A stretch of 64,000 bases of DNA, taken from the NCBI RefSeq assembly GCF_001428625.1, contig NZ_LMIE01000031.1:17326-81325 (forward strand), given 5' to 3'. The position numbers were made by a program, and so were the translations under genes. Shown here piece by piece: positions 27,068-36,046 of the stretch (position 1 is the stretch's first letter; each line of letters begins with the position of its first letter). Under the pieces are notes generated by a model. The model saw only the letters and a program-made list of their open reading frames with translations. It had not been told where the DNA came from and ran no database searches. The stretch comes from Hydrogenophaga sp. Root209. Its GTDB lineage: Bacteria > Pseudomonadota > Gammaproteobacteria > Burkholderiales > Burkholderiaceae_C.

Positions 27068-28000
27068 ATGTCGGTACTCGTTATTGCTGAACACGACAAC
27101 GCATCCATCAAGGGCGCAACCCTGAACACCGTGACGGCTGCAGCCGCTTGCGGTGGCGACGTGCACGTGCTGGTGGCCGGCCACAATGCCGGCGCTGCCG
27201 CACAAGCCGCCGCCCAGATCGCCGGTGTCGCCAAGGTCATCCACGCCGACGCCGCAGGCTTGGCCCACGGCCTGGCCGAGAACGTGGCCGCCCAGGTGCT
27301 GGCCATCGCCGGCAACTATAGCCACATCCTGTTCCCGGCCACGGCCGGCGGCAAGAACGTGGCCCCCCGCGTGGCCGCCAAGCTCGACGTCGCCCAGATC
27401 AGCGACATCACCAAGGTGGTGAGCGCCGACACCTTCGAACGCCCCATCTACGCCGGCAATGCCATCGCCACCGTGCAAAGCAGCGACGCCACCAAAGTCA
27501 TCACCGTGCGCACCACCGGCTTCGACGCCACAGCGGCGACCGGAGGCAACGCAGCAGTGGAAACGGCAACCGCAGCGGCAGACACCGGCAAGAGCAGCTA
27601 CGTGGGCAGCGAAATCGCCAAGAGCGACCGGCCCGAACTGACGGCGGCCAAGATCATCGTCTCCGGCGGCCGTGCGCTGGGCAGCAAGGAAAAATTCGAC
27701 GAAGTCATCACCCCGCTGGCCGACAAGCTGGGCGCGGCCATCGGCGCGAGCCGCGCGGCGGTGGATGCGGGCTACGCGCCCAATGACCTGCAGGTGGGCC
27801 AGACCGGCAAGATCGTGGCGCCGCAGCTGTACGTGGCGGCGGGCATCTCGGGGGCGATCCAGCACCTGGCGGGCATGAAGGACTCCAAGGTGATCGTGGC
27901 GATCAACAAGGACCCGGAGGCGCCGATCTTCAGCGTGGCCGACTACGGGCTGGAGGCGGACCTGTTCGCGGCTGTGCCGGAACTCGTCAAGGCCTTTTAA
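27068..28000 (+). CDS. etfA: Electron transfer flavoprotein, alpha subunit
   Basis: 310 residues, complete. The C-terminal FAD domain holds the signature [20 protein letters not shown] and ends [20 protein letters not shown]. It pairs with EtfB to carry electrons from the island's dehydrogenases. Its start directly abuts the etfB stop. A short decayed copy of its 3' end lies at 21001-21100. Seventeen bases behind its stop begins the LysR gene, so cargo transcription may run into the ICE core. Confidence 0.93.
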   Translation: MSVLVIAEHDNASIKGATLNTVTAAAACGGDVHVLVAGHNAGAAAQAAAQIAGVAKVIHADAAGLAHGLAENVAAQVLAIAGNYSHILFPATAGGKNVAPRVAAKLDVAQISDITKVVSADTFERPIYAGNAIATVQSSDATKVITVRTTGFDATAATGGNAAVETATAAADTGKSSYVGSEIAKSDRPELTAAKIIVSGGRALGSKEKFDEVITPLADKLGAAIGASRAAVDAGYAPNDLQVGQTGKIVAPQLYVAAGISGAIQHLAGMKDSKVIVAINKDPEAPIFSVADYGLEADLFAAVPELVKAF

Positions 28001-28017
28001 CTTGGATGAGATACACC

Positions 28018-28932
28018 ATGGAGCTTCGGCATTTGCGTTGCTTTATAGCGGTGGCCGAAGAACTTCACTTTGGCCGCGCAGCGGAAAAGCTGCACATCGA
28101 TCAGTCCCCTTTGTCGCGCACCATCAAGGAGATAGAGGAAGAGCTCGGGGCGCAACTGTTCACGCGAACCACGCGAAGCACCCGCCTGACCTTTGCCGGA
28201 ATGGCATTCCTGGAGCGGGTGCCGCGAATCTTCGAAGCTCTGAAACAGGCGTGTGACGGCGTCAAGTCCGCCGCCAGTGGGTTTCAGGGACAGTTGCGCA
28301 TCGCTTTGTCCGATGGCATCACGCCCTCGCGAATGCCGACGCTGCTGGCACGGTGCCGAGAGGAAGATCCAGAGATTGACATTCGGTTATTTGAGATGCC
28401 GTTGGACCAACAGATCAAGGGTCTGCACGATGACCTGTATGACGTCGGCTTTTCGATGGCCGAAGAGGTGGGCGACGGCATTGTGGTCAGGCCTGCGTGG
28501 GAAGACGAGCTGATGGTGGCGGTCCCAGCTCGCCATCCTGTGCTGGCCCACAAGCACGTTCCGTTGGAAGAAGTGCTGCGCTATCCGCTGGCGCTATGCG
28601 ATCCGGCGATATGCGAAGGCCATGCACGCCAAGTTGATCGCGTTTTGCAGCGCTACGAGCAACAGCCACTGATCGCCCAGCGCGTGGCGTCCTATGAGGT
28701 GATGATGACCTTAGTCTCCGCCGGATTGGCACTTGGTTTGGCGGGCGCCGCGCACATTGCATCCGGCCGTGGGCCAGGTGTTGTGGCCCGGCGCTTGGCG
28801 GGCAAGTCGCAGATGCTGGCCACGTATCTGCTGCACCGTGACGTGGAGCCCTCCGAAATGCTGGCTCGGTTCATCGCACGAGTGGACTCCATTGATTCGG
28901 CGGATGGCTCCAGCGCCGCCGAGGACTCCTGA
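28018..28932 (+). CDS. traR: LysR-family regulator in the traR position
   Basis: 304 residues. The winged helix-turn-helix is at 1-60 (MELRHLRCFIAVAEELHFGR, then SPLSRTIKEIEEELGAQLF) and a LysR substrate-binding domain spans about 90-295. The ATG at 28018 matches the family's usual start; an in-frame ATG lies at 28006. In Tn4371-like ICEs a LysR gene named traR sits just before traG, which fits here. Its position 17 bases behind etfA means it could equally have been recruited to the cargo. Function as a transfer regulator is inferred from synteny. Confidence 0.8.
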   Translation: MELRHLRCFIAVAEELHFGRAAEKLHIDQSPLSRTIKEIEEELGAQLFTRTTRSTRLTFAGMAFLERVPRIFEALKQACDGVKSAASGFQGQLRIALSDGITPSRMPTLLARCREEDPEIDIRLFEMPLDQQIKGLHDDLYDVGFSMAEEVGDGIVVRPAWEDELMVAVPARHPVLAHKHVPLEEVLRYPLALCDPAICEGHARQVDRVLQRYEQQPLIAQRVASYEVMMTLVSAGLALGLAGAAHIASGRGPGVVARRLAGKSQMLATYLLHRDVEPSEMLARFIARVDSIDSADGSSAAEDS

Positions 28933-28957
28933 TCCACCTGCTGAAAGGACCCAAGCC

Positions 28958-29188
28958 ATGCCCCGATTCCTGTCGCTGCTGATGGCCGCTGCACTGACAG
29001 CCTCCTGTGGGCCATCCCAACCGACGGAAACCGTGGACTTCCTCGTGGCCCATCCTGAGCGTCTCAAGGAAGTCCAGCGCCTGTGCAAGGAAGAGCGCGC
29101 GAAGGCCGGCGAAGAACTCTGCCGACGTGCCGCCGAGGCCGCGAATCGCCGCTTCTTTGGTGACCGGCCGGAGCAGAAGTCCCAATAA
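28958..29188 (+). CDS. eexN: EexN/TrbK-like entry-exclusion lipoprotein
   Basis: 76 residues. A lipoprotein signal peptide ends at a lipobox with Cys17 (LTASCGPS). The mature part (VDFLVAHPERLKEVQRLCKE, then ELCRRAAEAANRRFFGD) matches the entry-exclusion lipoprotein pattern. Such proteins block transfer into cells that already carry the element. GAAAGGA lies before the ATG. A related sequence occurs in the trb operon at 36785-37101, but there it is frameshifted, so this copy may supply the function. A terminator follows. Confidence 0.72.
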   Translation: MPRFLSLLMAAALTASCGPSQPTETVDFLVAHPERLKEVQRLCKEERAKAGEELCRRAAEAANRRFFGDRPEQKSQ

Positions 29189-29200
29189 GGTAACCTTCCG

Positions 29201-29214
29201 TCGCGGCGCCGCGA
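29201..29214. promoter_or_regulatory. 14-bp perfect palindrome behind eexN
   Basis: TCGCGGCGCCGCGA is a perfect palindrome, flanked further out by GGTAACC and GTTACC. It could be a regulator-binding site in the traG upstream region. It is identified by symmetry alone, and GC-rich DNA produces such palindromes by chance. Confidence 0.25.
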
Positions 29215-29241
29215 CAAAGTTCTCGCAGTTACCTCATCACG

Positions 29242-29275
29242 CCGCAGCGCGCTCGCGCATGCGGCATTTTTATTG
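29242..29275 (+). terminator. Intrinsic terminator behind the LysR-eexN unit
   Basis: A GC-rich stem (GCCGCA-GCGC with GCGCATGCGGC, one-base bulge) ends at 29266 and is followed by ATTTTTATT. It should stop transcripts coming from the cargo, LysR and eexN genes, so traG and the trb genes need their own promoter. Confidence 0.7.
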
Positions 29276-29365
29276 TCTTCGCCACCGCAAGAAGTCTGGC
29301 TCTTTTGGCCTGAATCCCCGCCATAACGGTCTTTGACCGGCCTGCACGCTCGCCTTGATCCTCGG

Positions 29366-29393
29366 CACTACGGCACGTTCCTGTGCCGTAGTG
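29366..29393 (+). promoter_or_regulatory. 11-bp hairpin abutting the traG ribosome site
   Basis: CACTACGGCAC (29366-29376) and GTGCCGTAGTG (29383-29393) are perfect inverted repeats with a six-base loop. The GGAGG ribosome site of traG starts at the next base (29394-29398). In RNA the hairpin could limit ribosome access; in DNA it could be a repressor operator or part of a transfer site. Confidence 0.5.
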
Positions 29394-29405
29394 GGAGGTT
29401 GACCA

Positions 29406-31424
29406 ATGCAAGGAACGAACGTGCTGTTCGGTCAGATTGCCGTCGTCTTCGGCATCGTGATCGCTGGCGTATGGAGCGCCACGCAATGGACAGCAGCGGC
29501 CCTGGGCTACCAGCTACGCCTGGGCTCGCCGTGGTTCGACTTCTTCGGTACGCCGGTCTACCACCCCTGGGGCCTGTTCGAGTGGTGGTTCTTCTTCGAC
29601 GCCTACGCGCCGCATATCTTCGACGCGGGCGGTGCCATTGCCGCAGGCAGCGGCCTGATCGCGATGGTAGTTGCCATCGGCATGTCGATCTGGCGCTCGC
29701 GCCAGTCCAAGCTGGTCACGACCTACGGCTCGGCCCGCTGGGCCAATGCGGAGGACATCCACAAGGCGGGCCTTGACCAGCCTGCGGGCGTGTTCCTCGG
29801 CCTGCATCGCCAGCAGTACCTGCGCCATGAAGGCCCGGAACACGTCCTGACATTCGCGCCCACCCGCTCGGGCAAAGGCGTGGGCCTGGTGGTTCCCACC
29901 TTGTTGAGCTGGCCTGCATCGGCCGTCATTCACGACATCAAGGGCGAGAACTGGAGCATCACCGCCGGCTGGCGCTCGCGCTTCTCGCATTGCCTGCTGT
30001 TCAACCCGACCGATGCGAAGTCGTCGGCCTACAACCCACTGCTGGAGGTGAGGCGCGGCGCGCACGAAGTGCGCGACGTGCAGAACATCGCAGACATTCT
30101 GGTCGATCCCGAAGGAGCACTGGAGCGGCGCAACCATTGGGAGAAGACCTCGCATGCGCTGCTGGTTGGGGCCATCCTGCACGTGCTCTACGCAGGCGAA
30201 GACAAGACGCTGCGCGGAGTCGCCAACTTCCTCAGCGACCCGGCCTGTCCCTTCGAGCTGACCCTGCATCGGATGATGACCACGCCGCACATCGGTGGTG
30301 GGCCGCATCTGGTGGTGGCATCGGCAGCGCGCGAAGTCCTGAACAAATCGGACAACGAGCGTTCCGGCGTGTTGAGCACCGCCATGTCATTCCTCGGCCT
30401 GTACCGCGACCCCACGGTGGCCGAAGTCACCTCGCGCTGCGACTGGCGCATTGCCGACCTGATCGCGGCCGAGCATCCGGTGTCGCTGTACCTGGTGGTG
30501 CCGCCTTCGGACATTTCGCGGACGAAACCGCTCATTCGCCTGATCCTCAACCAGATCGGGCGACGGCTGACGGAATCGCTCGACGGCAGCGACGGCATCG
30601 CGCGCCGCCACAAGCTGCTATTGATGCTCGACGAGTTCCCCGCGCTCGGACGGCTCGACTTCTTCGAGACGGCCCTGGCCTTCATGGCCGGCTACGGTAT
30701 CCGCAGCTTCCTCATCGCCCAGTCGCTCAACCAGATTGACAAAGCCTACGGCCAGAACCATTCGATCCTGGACAACTGCCATGTCCGGGTGACGTTCGCC
30801 ACCAACGACGAGCGCACCGCCAAGCGCATCTCCGAAACGCTGGGCACCGCGACCGAGCTGCGCGCGCAGCGCAACTACGCCGGCCACCGGCTCGCGCCAT
30901 GGCTCGGGCATCTGATGGTGTCGCGCCAGGAGACGGCACGTCCGCTGCTCACGCCGGGCGAGGTAATGCAGCTTCCGCCCGACGAGGCCGTGGTGATGGT
31001 GTCCAGCGTGGCGCCCATCAAGGCCAAGAAGCTGCGCTACTACGCGGACAGCAATTTCAAGCGGCGCGTGCTTCCGCCGCCGGTGCTTGCAACCCTGTCC
31101 ATGCAGGGGCGCTATGCCGATGTGCCACCGGAACGCGCCGACGACTGGAGCGGGCTGGCGATTCCCGCCATGCCGGTCGCACCGACGGCCGACGCCGCCG
31201 ATGGGCTGGAGAACCTGGGTTCGGCCGACGACAGCGGCCCACGCCGCCAGCCCGAACTTTCCGAAGCCGTCACCTACGACCCCGACCTGGTTGCGCCCGC
31301 AGCCGACCTCGGGCTGCTCGATGACGACGACATGCCGCATCCCCTTCCTCGCCAGCTCGATCCGGCCCTGCAGCGCACGGCCCGGCTGGCTTCCCTCGAC
31401 CCTGACGACGGAATCGACCTATGA
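29406..31424 (+). CDS. traG: TraG/VirD4 coupling protein
   Basis: 672 residues. Membrane helices lie near the N terminus (about 8-30 and 75-95). Walker A is APTRSGKG at 151-158 and the Walker B region LLLMLDEFPALG near 410. It is the hexameric ATPase that links the relaxase-DNA complex to the Trb secretion channel. The C terminus is acidic and less conserved. The ribosome site GGAGG (29394-29398) follows a hairpin. It overlaps the next gene by ATGA and starts the 12-kb transfer operon. Confidence 0.93.
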   Translation: MQGTNVLFGQIAVVFGIVIAGVWSATQWTAAALGYQLRLGSPWFDFFGTPVYHPWGLFEWWFFFDAYAPHIFDAGGAIAAGSGLIAMVVAIGMSIWRSRQSKLVTTYGSARWANAEDIHKAGLDQPAGVFLGLHRQQYLRHEGPEHVLTFAPTRSGKGVGLVVPTLLSWPASAVIHDIKGENWSITAGWRSRFSHCLLFNPTDAKSSAYNPLLEVRRGAHEVRDVQNIADILVDPEGALERRNHWEKTSHALLVGAILHVLYAGEDKTLRGVANFLSDPACPFELTLHRMMTTPHIGGGPHLVVASAAREVLNKSDNERSGVLSTAMSFLGLYRDPTVAEVTSRCDWRIADLIAAEHPVSLYLVVPPSDISRTKPLIRLILNQIGRRLTESLDGSDGIARRHKLLLMLDEFPALGRLDFFETALAFMAGYGIRSFLIAQSLNQIDKAYGQNHSILDNCHVRVTFATNDERTAKRISETLGTATELRAQRNYAGHRLAPWLGHLMVSRQETARPLLTPGEVMQLPPDEAVVMVSSVAPIKAKKLRYYADSNFKRRVLPPPVLATLSMQGRYADVPPERADDWSGLAIPAMPVAPTADAADGLENLGSADDSGPRRQPELSEAVTYDPDLVAPAADLGLLDDDDMPHPLPRQLDPALQRTARLASLDPDDGIDL

Positions 31425-31885
31425 CCCAACACCGCCTCAATGTGTTCATCCAGCCGGAGCACAGCAAGCGGCTCGATGAACTGGCCGCCAAGAAGGGCGT
31501 GTCCAAGTCCAGCATCGTCGCGGCGGCCCTGGCCTCCTGGCTGTCGCCCGATGCGGCCGACCAGCGCGAGGCGGCAATTGCCAAGCGGCTGGACCGCCTG
31601 TCGCGCCACGCCGAGCGCCTGGAGCGCGACCAGAACATTGCCATCGAAACATTGGCGCTGTTCATCCGCTATTTCCTCACGGTGAGCACACCCGTGCCCG
31701 AGGCCCATCAGGATGCCGCTCGCGCCCAGGGCAAGGCCCGCTTCGAGCAGTTCGTCGAGCAGCTCGGTCGCCATTTGCTGCGCGGGCGCAGCCTGGTGCG
31801 GGATGTGGTGGAGGAACTGCACACCGATCCGACGCGACCGGAGGGCGCTGCGGCCGTCGCGGATGCCCAGGAGCGTGCCTTATGA
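31421..31885 (+). CDS. CopG/RHH-family protein of the trb operon
   Basis: 154 residues. The N terminus (LNVFIQPEHSKRLDELAAKK, then SKSSIVAAALASWLS) is a ribbon-helix-helix domain; the rest is helical and charged. This gene regularly lies between traG and trbB in Tn4371-like ICEs. It may bind DNA near oriT or regulate the operon; neither is shown. ATGA overlaps join it to both neighbours. Confidence 0.8.
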   Translation: MTQHRLNVFIQPEHSKRLDELAAKKGVSKSSIVAAALASWLSPDAADQREAAIAKRLDRLSRHAERLERDQNIAIETLALFIRYFLTVSTPVPEAHQDAARAQGKARFEQFVEQLGRHLLRGRSLVRDVVEELHTDPTRPEGAAAVADAQERAL

Positions 31886-32934
31886 GCGCCGTTCCTTCCT
31901 CCTTCACGGCCACCTCGCTGGATCGCCGCATCCAGATGCTGCGCACGGCCATGGGGCCGCTGATCGCTGCCGCGCTCGAAGACCCGGACGTGGTGGAAAT
32001 CATGCTCAACCCCGATCGCACGCTCTGGGTGGATCGTCTGTCCACGGGCCGCGCGCCGATGGGCGTGGAACTGTCCGAGGCCGATGGCGAACGCATCATC
32101 CGCCTCGTTGCAGCTCACGTTGGCACGGAAGTTCATCGGGGCCAGCCGTTGTTGACGGCAGAGCTGCCCGAGACGGGCGAACGCTTCGAGGGCATCCTGC
32201 CGCCCGCCGCGCCGGGGCCGGCCTTCGCCTTGCGCAAGCGCGCCTTTGGCGTGATCCCACTGTCGCGCTACATCGAGGACGGAATGATGACCGCCGCGCA
32301 GGCGGGCCTGCTGGTGCGCGCCGTGCGCGAGCGCCAGAACATCCTGATCGCAGGCGGCACCAGCACGGGCAAGACCACGCTCGCCAATGCCTTGCTCGCC
32401 GAGATTGCCGCTACCGGTGACCGCGTGCTGGTGCTTGAAGACACGGTGGAGCTGCAATGCGCGGCGCGCGATCACGTACCGCTGCGCACGCGCCAGGGCG
32501 TGGTGTCGATGACCGAGCTGGTGCGCTCTTCCATGCGCCTGCGCCCGGATCGCGTGATCGTTGGCGAAGTGCGTGGTGCCGAGGCGCTGGATCTCATCAA
32601 GGTATGGGGCACGGGCCACCCCGGCGGCATCGCCACCATCCACGCCGGCTCCGCGCTGGGCGCGCTGCTGCGCCTGGAGCAACTGATTCTCGAAGTGGCG
32701 GAGAACCCGCCCCGTGCGCTGATCGCGGAAGCGGTCAACGTGGTCATCCACATCGCCGGGCGCGGACGCAAGCGCCGCATCGAGAGCATCGCCCGCGTCG
32801 TCGGCTTCGATGGCGCGGGCTACCAACTGGCGGATGCGCTGGAAACGCCGTTTCCCGAGCTGCCGCCACGTCCCGATGCCGCACCCGCTGCGGCGACATC
32901 CCCATCCCCTGACTCACTTGGAGAACTGCCATGA
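31882..32934 (+). CDS. trbB: TrbB, conjugative transfer ATPase
   Basis: 350 residues of the VirB11/PulE ATPase family. Walker A (GGTSTGKTT) lies at 158-166. The Asp box (VLEDTVELQ), Walker B (VIVGEVRGAEA) and His box (GHPGGIATIHA) are all present. It is a cytoplasmic hexamer driving pilus assembly and DNA transfer at the type IV secretion channel. ATGA overlaps at both ends. Confidence 0.94.
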   Translation: MSAVPSSFTATSLDRRIQMLRTAMGPLIAAALEDPDVVEIMLNPDRTLWVDRLSTGRAPMGVELSEADGERIIRLVAAHVGTEVHRGQPLLTAELPETGERFEGILPPAAPGPAFALRKRAFGVIPLSRYIEDGMMTAAQAGLLVRAVRERQNILIAGGTSTGKTTLANALLAEIAATGDRVLVLEDTVELQCAARDHVPLRTRQGVVSMTELVRSSMRLRPDRVIVGEVRGAEALDLIKVWGTGHPGGIATIHAGSALGALLRLEQLILEVAENPPRALIAEAVNVVIHIAGRGRKRRIESIARVVGFDGAGYQLADALETPFPELPPRPDAAPAAATSPSPDSLGELP

Positions 32935-33314
32935 CGCAGATGACCATTCCTGCTTTCCGTTTTTCTGCAAATCCGGCTTTGCGTCTTGCGCAGCTGCGCT
33001 GCCTGGCCCGCCCTGCGGGGCAAGGGCTGTTGCTGGCCGCGCTGCTGCTGTTCCTGGCCGGAACCGCGCAGGCCGCCGGTTCCTCGATGCCGTGGGAAGG
33101 CCCGCTGCAATCCATCCTCGAATCCATCCAGGGGCCGGTGGCGCGCATCGTCGCGGTCATCATCATCATCGCCACGGGCCTCGCGCTCGCGTTCGGTGAC
33201 ACGTCCGGCGGATTCCGCAAGCTGATCCAGATCGTGTTCGGTCTGTCCATCGCCTTCGCGGCGTCGAGCTTCTTCCTGTCGTTCTTCAGCTTCTCCGGCG
33301 GGGCCGTCGTATGA
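32931..33314 (+). CDS. trbC: TrbC, conjugative pilin precursor
   Basis: 127 residues of the TrbC/VirB2 type: a long signal peptide (about 1-48, ending AGTAQAAG) and two hydrophobic helices in the mature part (IVAVIIIIATGLALAF, then IVFGLSIAFAASSFFLSFF). TraF at 9210 would process it, as in RP4. Starts and ends in four-base overlaps. Confidence 0.92.
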   Translation: MTQMTIPAFRFSANPALRLAQLRCLARPAGQGLLLAALLLFLAGTAQAAGSSMPWEGPLQSILESIQGPVARIVAVIIIIATGLALAFGDTSGGFRKLIQIVFGLSIAFAASSFFLSFFSFSGGAVV

Positions 33315-33583
33315 GTGCCCCGGACACCTTCGCGGACGGCTTCGAGGTGCCGCTGCATCGCTCGCTGACCGAGCCGATTCTGCTGGGCGGTGCGCCGCGC
33401 ACCGTGGCGATCGCCAACGGCACGCTGGCCGCCGCTGTCGGCCTGGGCCTGCAACTGTGGATTCCCGGCGTGGTGCTCTGGATCGTCGGCCATTCGCTGG
33501 CGGTGTGGGGTGCGCGCGTCGATCCGCAGTTCATGCAGGTCTTCGCCCGGCACATCAAGCACCGCCCGCTGCTGGACGTGTGA
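33311..33583 (+). CDS. trbD: TrbD, conjugation protein (VirB3-like)
   Basis: 90 residues with one hydrophobic hairpin in the middle (about 38-65) and the VirB3-type start FEVPLHRSLTEPILLGG. It is an inner-membrane component that works with TrbE in pilus assembly. Length is typical. It starts in an ATGA overlap with trbC and lies 15 bases before trbE. Confidence 0.92.
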   Translation: MSAPDTFADGFEVPLHRSLTEPILLGGAPRTVAIANGTLAAAVGLGLQLWIPGVVLWIVGHSLAVWGARVDPQFMQVFARHIKHRPLLDV

Positions 33584-33598
33584 GGGGAGGACGCCGCG

Positions 33599-36025
33599 AT
33601 GCTGAACCTCGCCGAATACCGCCAGCGCCCGGCCTTGCTTGCCGACTGGCTGCCCTGGGCCGGGCTGGTCGCACCGGGCGTCGTCTTGAACAAGGACGGC
33701 AGTTTCCAGCGCACGGCCCGGTTTCGCGGGCCTGACCTCGACAGCGCGACGCAAGGCGAGCTAATCGCCACGTCGGCGCGGTTGAACAACGCGCTGCGTC
33801 GCATGGGATCGGGCTGGGCGCTGTTCATCGAGGCCGAGCGCCGCGCCGCCGCCGACTATCCGCGCTCGGAGTTTCCCGAGCCGCTTTCGTGGCTGGTGGA
33901 GGAAGAACGCCGGGCCGCCTTCGAGGAATCGGGCAATCACTTCGAGAGCGGCTATCACCTGACGCTGCTTTACCTGCCGCCGGAAGAATCCCGCGCCCGT
34001 GCAGCCACGATGCTCTACGAGAACACGCCGACGACCGGCGTGGACTGGCGCGGGCGGCTGCAAGCCTTCGTCGCGGAAACGGATCGCGTCTTTGACCTGC
34101 TCGACGGCGTGATGCCGGAGATCGCCTGGCTCGATGACAGCCAGACGCTGACCTACCTGCACGCGACCATCTCGACGCGGCGCTATCGCGTGGGCGTGCC
34201 CGAAGTGCCGTTCCACATCGACGCGCTGCTGACCGACTCGCCGCTGGTCGGTGGCCTGGCGCCCATGCTGGGCAACCAGCACCTGCGCGTGGTGTCGGTG
34301 CGAGGTTTCCCGACCTCGACCTGGCCGGGGATTCTGGATGACCTCAACCGCCTTGGCTTTGCGTACCGCTGGAGCACGCGCTTTCTCTGCCTCGACAAAG
34401 CCGAGGCGGAGAAAGAACTTTCCCGCCTGCGCCGCCAGTGGTTCGCCAAGCGCAAGAACGTCATCGCGCTGCTGCGCGAAGCGATCTTCCAGCAGGAAAG
34501 CCCGCTGGTCGATACCGACGCCAACAACAAGGCCGCCGATGCGGACGCTGCCTTGCAGGAGTTGGGCAGCGATCAAGTCGCCTTCGGCTACCTGACGGCG
34601 ACCGTCACCGTCATGGACGAGGACGCCGCCGTGGCGGACGAGAAGCTGCGCATGGTGGAGCGCGTCATCCAGGGCCGGGGCTTCGTGACCATTCCCGAAG
34701 CGCTCAACGCCGTGGATGCGTGGCTGTCGTCCATTCCGGGCAACGCCTACGCCAACGTGCGCCAGCCCATCGTCTCGACACTGAATCTGGCCCACATGAT
34801 GCCGGTGTCGGCGGTATGGGCGGGGCCGGAGAAGAACGACCACCTCGACGGCCCGCCGCTGATCGTCACGCGCACCGATGGCGCGACGCCGTTCCGGCTG
34901 GTGACGCACATCGGCGACGTGGGCCACACGCTGGTCGCAGGCCCGACCGGCATGGGCAAGTCGGTTCTGCTCGCCACGCTGGCGATGCAATTCCGCCGCT
35001 ATCGCGGTTCGCGCATCTTCGCCTTCGACATGGGCCGCTCGATGCGGGCCACGATCCTGGGCCTGGGCGGCGAGCACTACGACCTGGGCACGGATGGCGA
35101 AATCGCCTTCCAGCCACTGGCACGCATCGACCGCGAGGGCTACCGCACCTGGGCCGCCGAATGGATCGAAGGCCGCTTGCTGCACGAAGGCGTGGCGGTC
35201 GGCCCCGACGAGAAGGCGGCTATCTGGTCGGCGCTGGGAAGTCTCGCCGGGGCGCCGGTGGAGCAGCGCACGATGACGGGGCTTTCCGTGCTGTTGCAAT
35301 CGAACACGCTGCGGCAGGCGCTGTCGCCTTATGTGCTCGGCGGTGCCCACGGCAAGCTGCTGGACGCCGACCACGACCGGCTGGGCACGGCCGACGTGCA
35401 GTGCTTCGAGATGGAGGAGCTGATGCACAGCAAGGCCGCCGTCATGGCCGTGCTGCATTACCTCTTTGCGCGTTTTGATGAACGCTTCGACGGGGCGCCC
35501 ACGCTGCTGATCCTCGACGAAGCATGGCTGTTCCTCGATGACCCGGTGTTTGCCGCGCGTATCCGCCAGTGGCTCAAGACACTGCGCAAGAAGAACGTCA
35601 GCGTCATATTCGCCACGCAGAGCCTTGCCGACATCAAGGATTCGAGCATCGCACCCGCGATCATCGAAAGCTGCGCGAGTCGGATTTTCTTGCCCAACCC
35701 GCAGGCGACCGAGCCGCAGATTCGCACGATCTACGAGGGCTTCGGCCTCAACAGGCGGCAGATCGAAATCGTCGCCACCGCGCAGCCCAAGCGCGACTAC
35801 TACTACCAATCCCGCCTCGGCAACCGCCTGTTCGACCTCGACCTGGGGCCGGCGGCGCTGGCCTTCGCGGGCGCTTCCACGCCGCAAGACCAGCGCGACA
35901 TTGACCGCGTGCTGCTGGACGCCGGCGTGCCCGGTTTCGCGGGTGCCTGGCTTCGCCACCGCGGCCTCGATTGGGCGGCCGACCTGCTGCCCTCGTTCCC
36001 CGGCCTCGCGCCGGGTGCTCGCTGA
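33599..36025 (+). CDS. trbE: TrbE, VirB4-type transfer ATPase
   Basis: 808 residues. The N-terminal CagE/TrbE/VirB4 domain precedes the ATPase core with Walker A GPTGMGKS near residue 450 and Walker B LLILDEAWLFLDD near 640. It is the large membrane-associated ATPase of the secretion system. Length is normal and no damage is visible. The large frame on the opposite strand across this gene is a shadow. Confidence 0.94.
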   Translation: MLNLAEYRQRPALLADWLPWAGLVAPGVVLNKDGSFQRTARFRGPDLDSATQGELIATSARLNNALRRMGSGWALFIEAERRAAADYPRSEFPEPLSWLVEEERRAAFEESGNHFESGYHLTLLYLPPEESRARAATMLYENTPTTGVDWRGRLQAFVAETDRVFDLLDGVMPEIAWLDDSQTLTYLHATISTRRYRVGVPEVPFHIDALLTDSPLVGGLAPMLGNQHLRVVSVRGFPTSTWPGILDDLNRLGFAYRWSTRFLCLDKAEAEKELSRLRRQWFAKRKNVIALLREAIFQQESPLVDTDANNKAADADAALQELGSDQVAFGYLTATVTVMDEDAAVADEKLRMVERVIQGRGFVTIPEALNAVDAWLSSIPGNAYANVRQPIVSTLNLAHMMPVSAVWAGPEKNDHLDGPPLIVTRTDGATPFRLVTHIGDVGHTLVAGPTGMGKSVLLATLAMQFRRYRGSRIFAFDMGRSMRATILGLGGEHYDLGTDGEIAFQPLARIDREGYRTWAAEWIEGRLLHEGVAVGPDEKAAIWSALGSLAGAPVEQRTMTGLSVLLQSNTLRQALSPYVLGGAHGKLLDADHDRLGTADVQCFEMEELMHSKAAVMAVLHYLFARFDERFDGAPTLLILDEAWLFLDDPVFAARIRQWLKTLRKKNVSVIFATQSLADIKDSSIAPAIIESCASRIFLPNPQATEPQIRTIYEGFGLNRRQIEIVATAQPKRDYYYQSRLGNRLFDLDLGPAALAFAGASTPQDQRDIDRVLLDAGVPGFAGAWLRHRGLDWAADLLPSFPGLAPGAR

Positions 36026-36046
36026 CCAACCCCTGGAGAACCTGCC

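Noticed and set aside
29201-29214. Palindrome behind eexN as a LysR (TraR) operator
   Set aside because: It lacks the T-N11-A layout of LysR sites, and GC-rich palindromes of this size occur by chance. It is kept only as a low-confidence site.
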